This document shows positions 57,604-58,084 of a DNA stretch of 58,084 bases, piece by piece. The first letter of the stretch is position 1. Every line of letters starts with the position of its first letter. Below the pieces are notes generated by a model. The model saw only the letters and a list, made by a program, of their open reading frames with translations, did not search any database and was not told where the DNA came from. The stretch is from assembly GCA_949740725.1 (NCBI GenBank), contig CATJIO010000115.1, forward strand, positions 1 to 58,084, in the 5' to 3' direction. This DNA comes from an uncultured Lachnospiraceae bacterium (GTDB taxonomy: Bacteria; Bacillota; Clostridia; Lachnospirales; Lachnospiraceae). Both the position numbers and the translations under genes were made by a program.

Positions 57604-58084
57604 GAGGGCGTTTTCCTGCCCTGTTCCAGGGCTCATTATTCATTCAACTGGACGCTGAATGTGATAATGTATAGCCGTGACACAATAAAGGTTTCTATTT
57701 CACAAATCCGCTTTATCTGGCTAAGTCAGGTAACTTCCACTGAAGCGATGGCAGCTAATTCTAGAGGGAATCTTGGGAATGCCGGACTCTGTTTATCTGA
57801 AAGGGAATCCTGGAAACACCTGGGAGGCTTCTTTGAGACGTGGGCCCTGTATTGTAGGACTCTATGTATTGCTATATTATTGAGTTGCTGGTTAAGTGAG
57901 CCGTGAAGGCCCAGTGAATTGCTGGCTAAGGATTCGCGGTGGCTTTAGGAGTCGTGAACTAGGTAGGGTGCGGCCGGTTAGGAGTCGCAGGCTGTGGGGG
58001 AGATGCGGGCGCATACTCGGCGGGGGATACGCGCCCCGTCCTCCGGGTTCCAACGGAAACGCGCTTTCGCTCGGGATGAAACGG
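57604..58084. other. Gene-free end of the window
   Basis: No supported gene. A short hairpin (GGGC...GCCC near 57606-57621) follows the MATE stop. The stretch 57650-57900 is ordinary with one unsupported 81-codon frame. From about 57905 the sequence turns G-rich, with two TTAGGAGTCG copies (57945-57954 and 57979-57988), and from 58003 it is GC-rich with short dyads. It may be the upstream region of the next gene or a repeat continuing past the edge. Confidence 0.4.

Noticed and set aside
57661-57906. 81-codon open frame at the end of the window
   Set aside because: No ribosome site, no protein-like pattern and many rare residues; a chance frame.

Overview
The window looks like chromosome of a member of the Firmicutes class Clostridia, most likely a gut Lachnospiraceae (inference). 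The signs are: strong AGGAGG ribosome sites, tRNA genes without an encoded CCA, an Rnf complex, the redox repressor Rex, a class II GalT, a GlpP antiterminator, a PTS-type dihydroxyacetone kinase, and FAD oxidoreductase/DUF1667 glycerol genes. No rRNA operon, CRISPR array, phage, integrase or transposase is seen.

Layout. 1-0.9 kb: the end of an Rnf operon (rnfA tail, rnfB). 1.0-3.2 kb: an isolated FokI-like nuclease gene with no methylase, ending at a shared terminator beside a minus-strand tRNA-Ala(GGC). 3.3-5.8 kb: a HAD phosphatase and a secreted TIM-barrel protein (DUF5722). 6.1-9.7 kb: a divergent carbon monoxide dehydrogenase (CooS) followed by a CooF-FNOR fusion that would pass electrons to a pyridine nucleotide. 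9.7-14.3 kb: a DUF4349 lipoprotein, clpS-clpA, and a DEDDh exonuclease with a topoisomerase zinc ribbon. 14.4-25.2 kb: a surface polysaccharide locus (two GlfT2-like transferases, a Wzm/Wzt-type ABC exporter, a GT-C transferase, a GtrB-like transferase, a polymerase-like membrane protein). It is preceded by a 28-bp perfect palindrome and an inverted half copy that bracket a promoter-bearing segment. 25.4-30.1 kb: a GltD-like oxidoreductase, a Gx transporter, galT and a peroxiredoxin/thioredoxin pair. 30.2-39.4 kb: a glycerol/dihydroxyacetone locus headed by a GlpP-type attenuator: glpP, glpK, glpF, two FAD oxidoreductases, DUF1667, a 67-residue Cys-repeat microprotein and dhaK, dhaL, dhaM. 39.5-44.1 kb: yigZ (minus), typA, an SSB-like gene and a BtuR/CobO-type gene behind a structured leader. 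44.1-46.1 kb: a lysine riboswitch controlling dapA and dapB. 46.2-51.3 kb: a small lipoprotein, purA, a small membrane protein and an ABC-F gene on the minus strand, and rex. 51.4-57.6 kb: nnr, alr, a mazF-type toxin gene with no antitoxin, a CNNM/CorC protein and a MATE transporter. The last 480 bases hold no supported gene.

How it fits together. GlpF admits glycerol, GlpK phosphorylates it, and the FAD oxidoreductase pair with DUF1667 would oxidise glycerol-3-phosphate. DhaKLM phosphorylates dihydroxyacetone at the expense of PEP. All lie behind one terminator that GlpP probably antiterminates. Rnf, Rex and the CODH/FNOR module concern ferredoxin/NADH balance. DapA and DapB make cell-wall and lysine precursors under lysine feedback, and Alr supplies D-alanine.

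The best candidates for something new are the Cys-repeat microprotein in the glycerol operon, the CODH lacking the acid-base lysine and paired with a fused CooF-FNOR, the possible invertible promoter before the polysaccharide locus, and the unidentified three-hairpin leader before the corrinoid adenosyltransferase gene.
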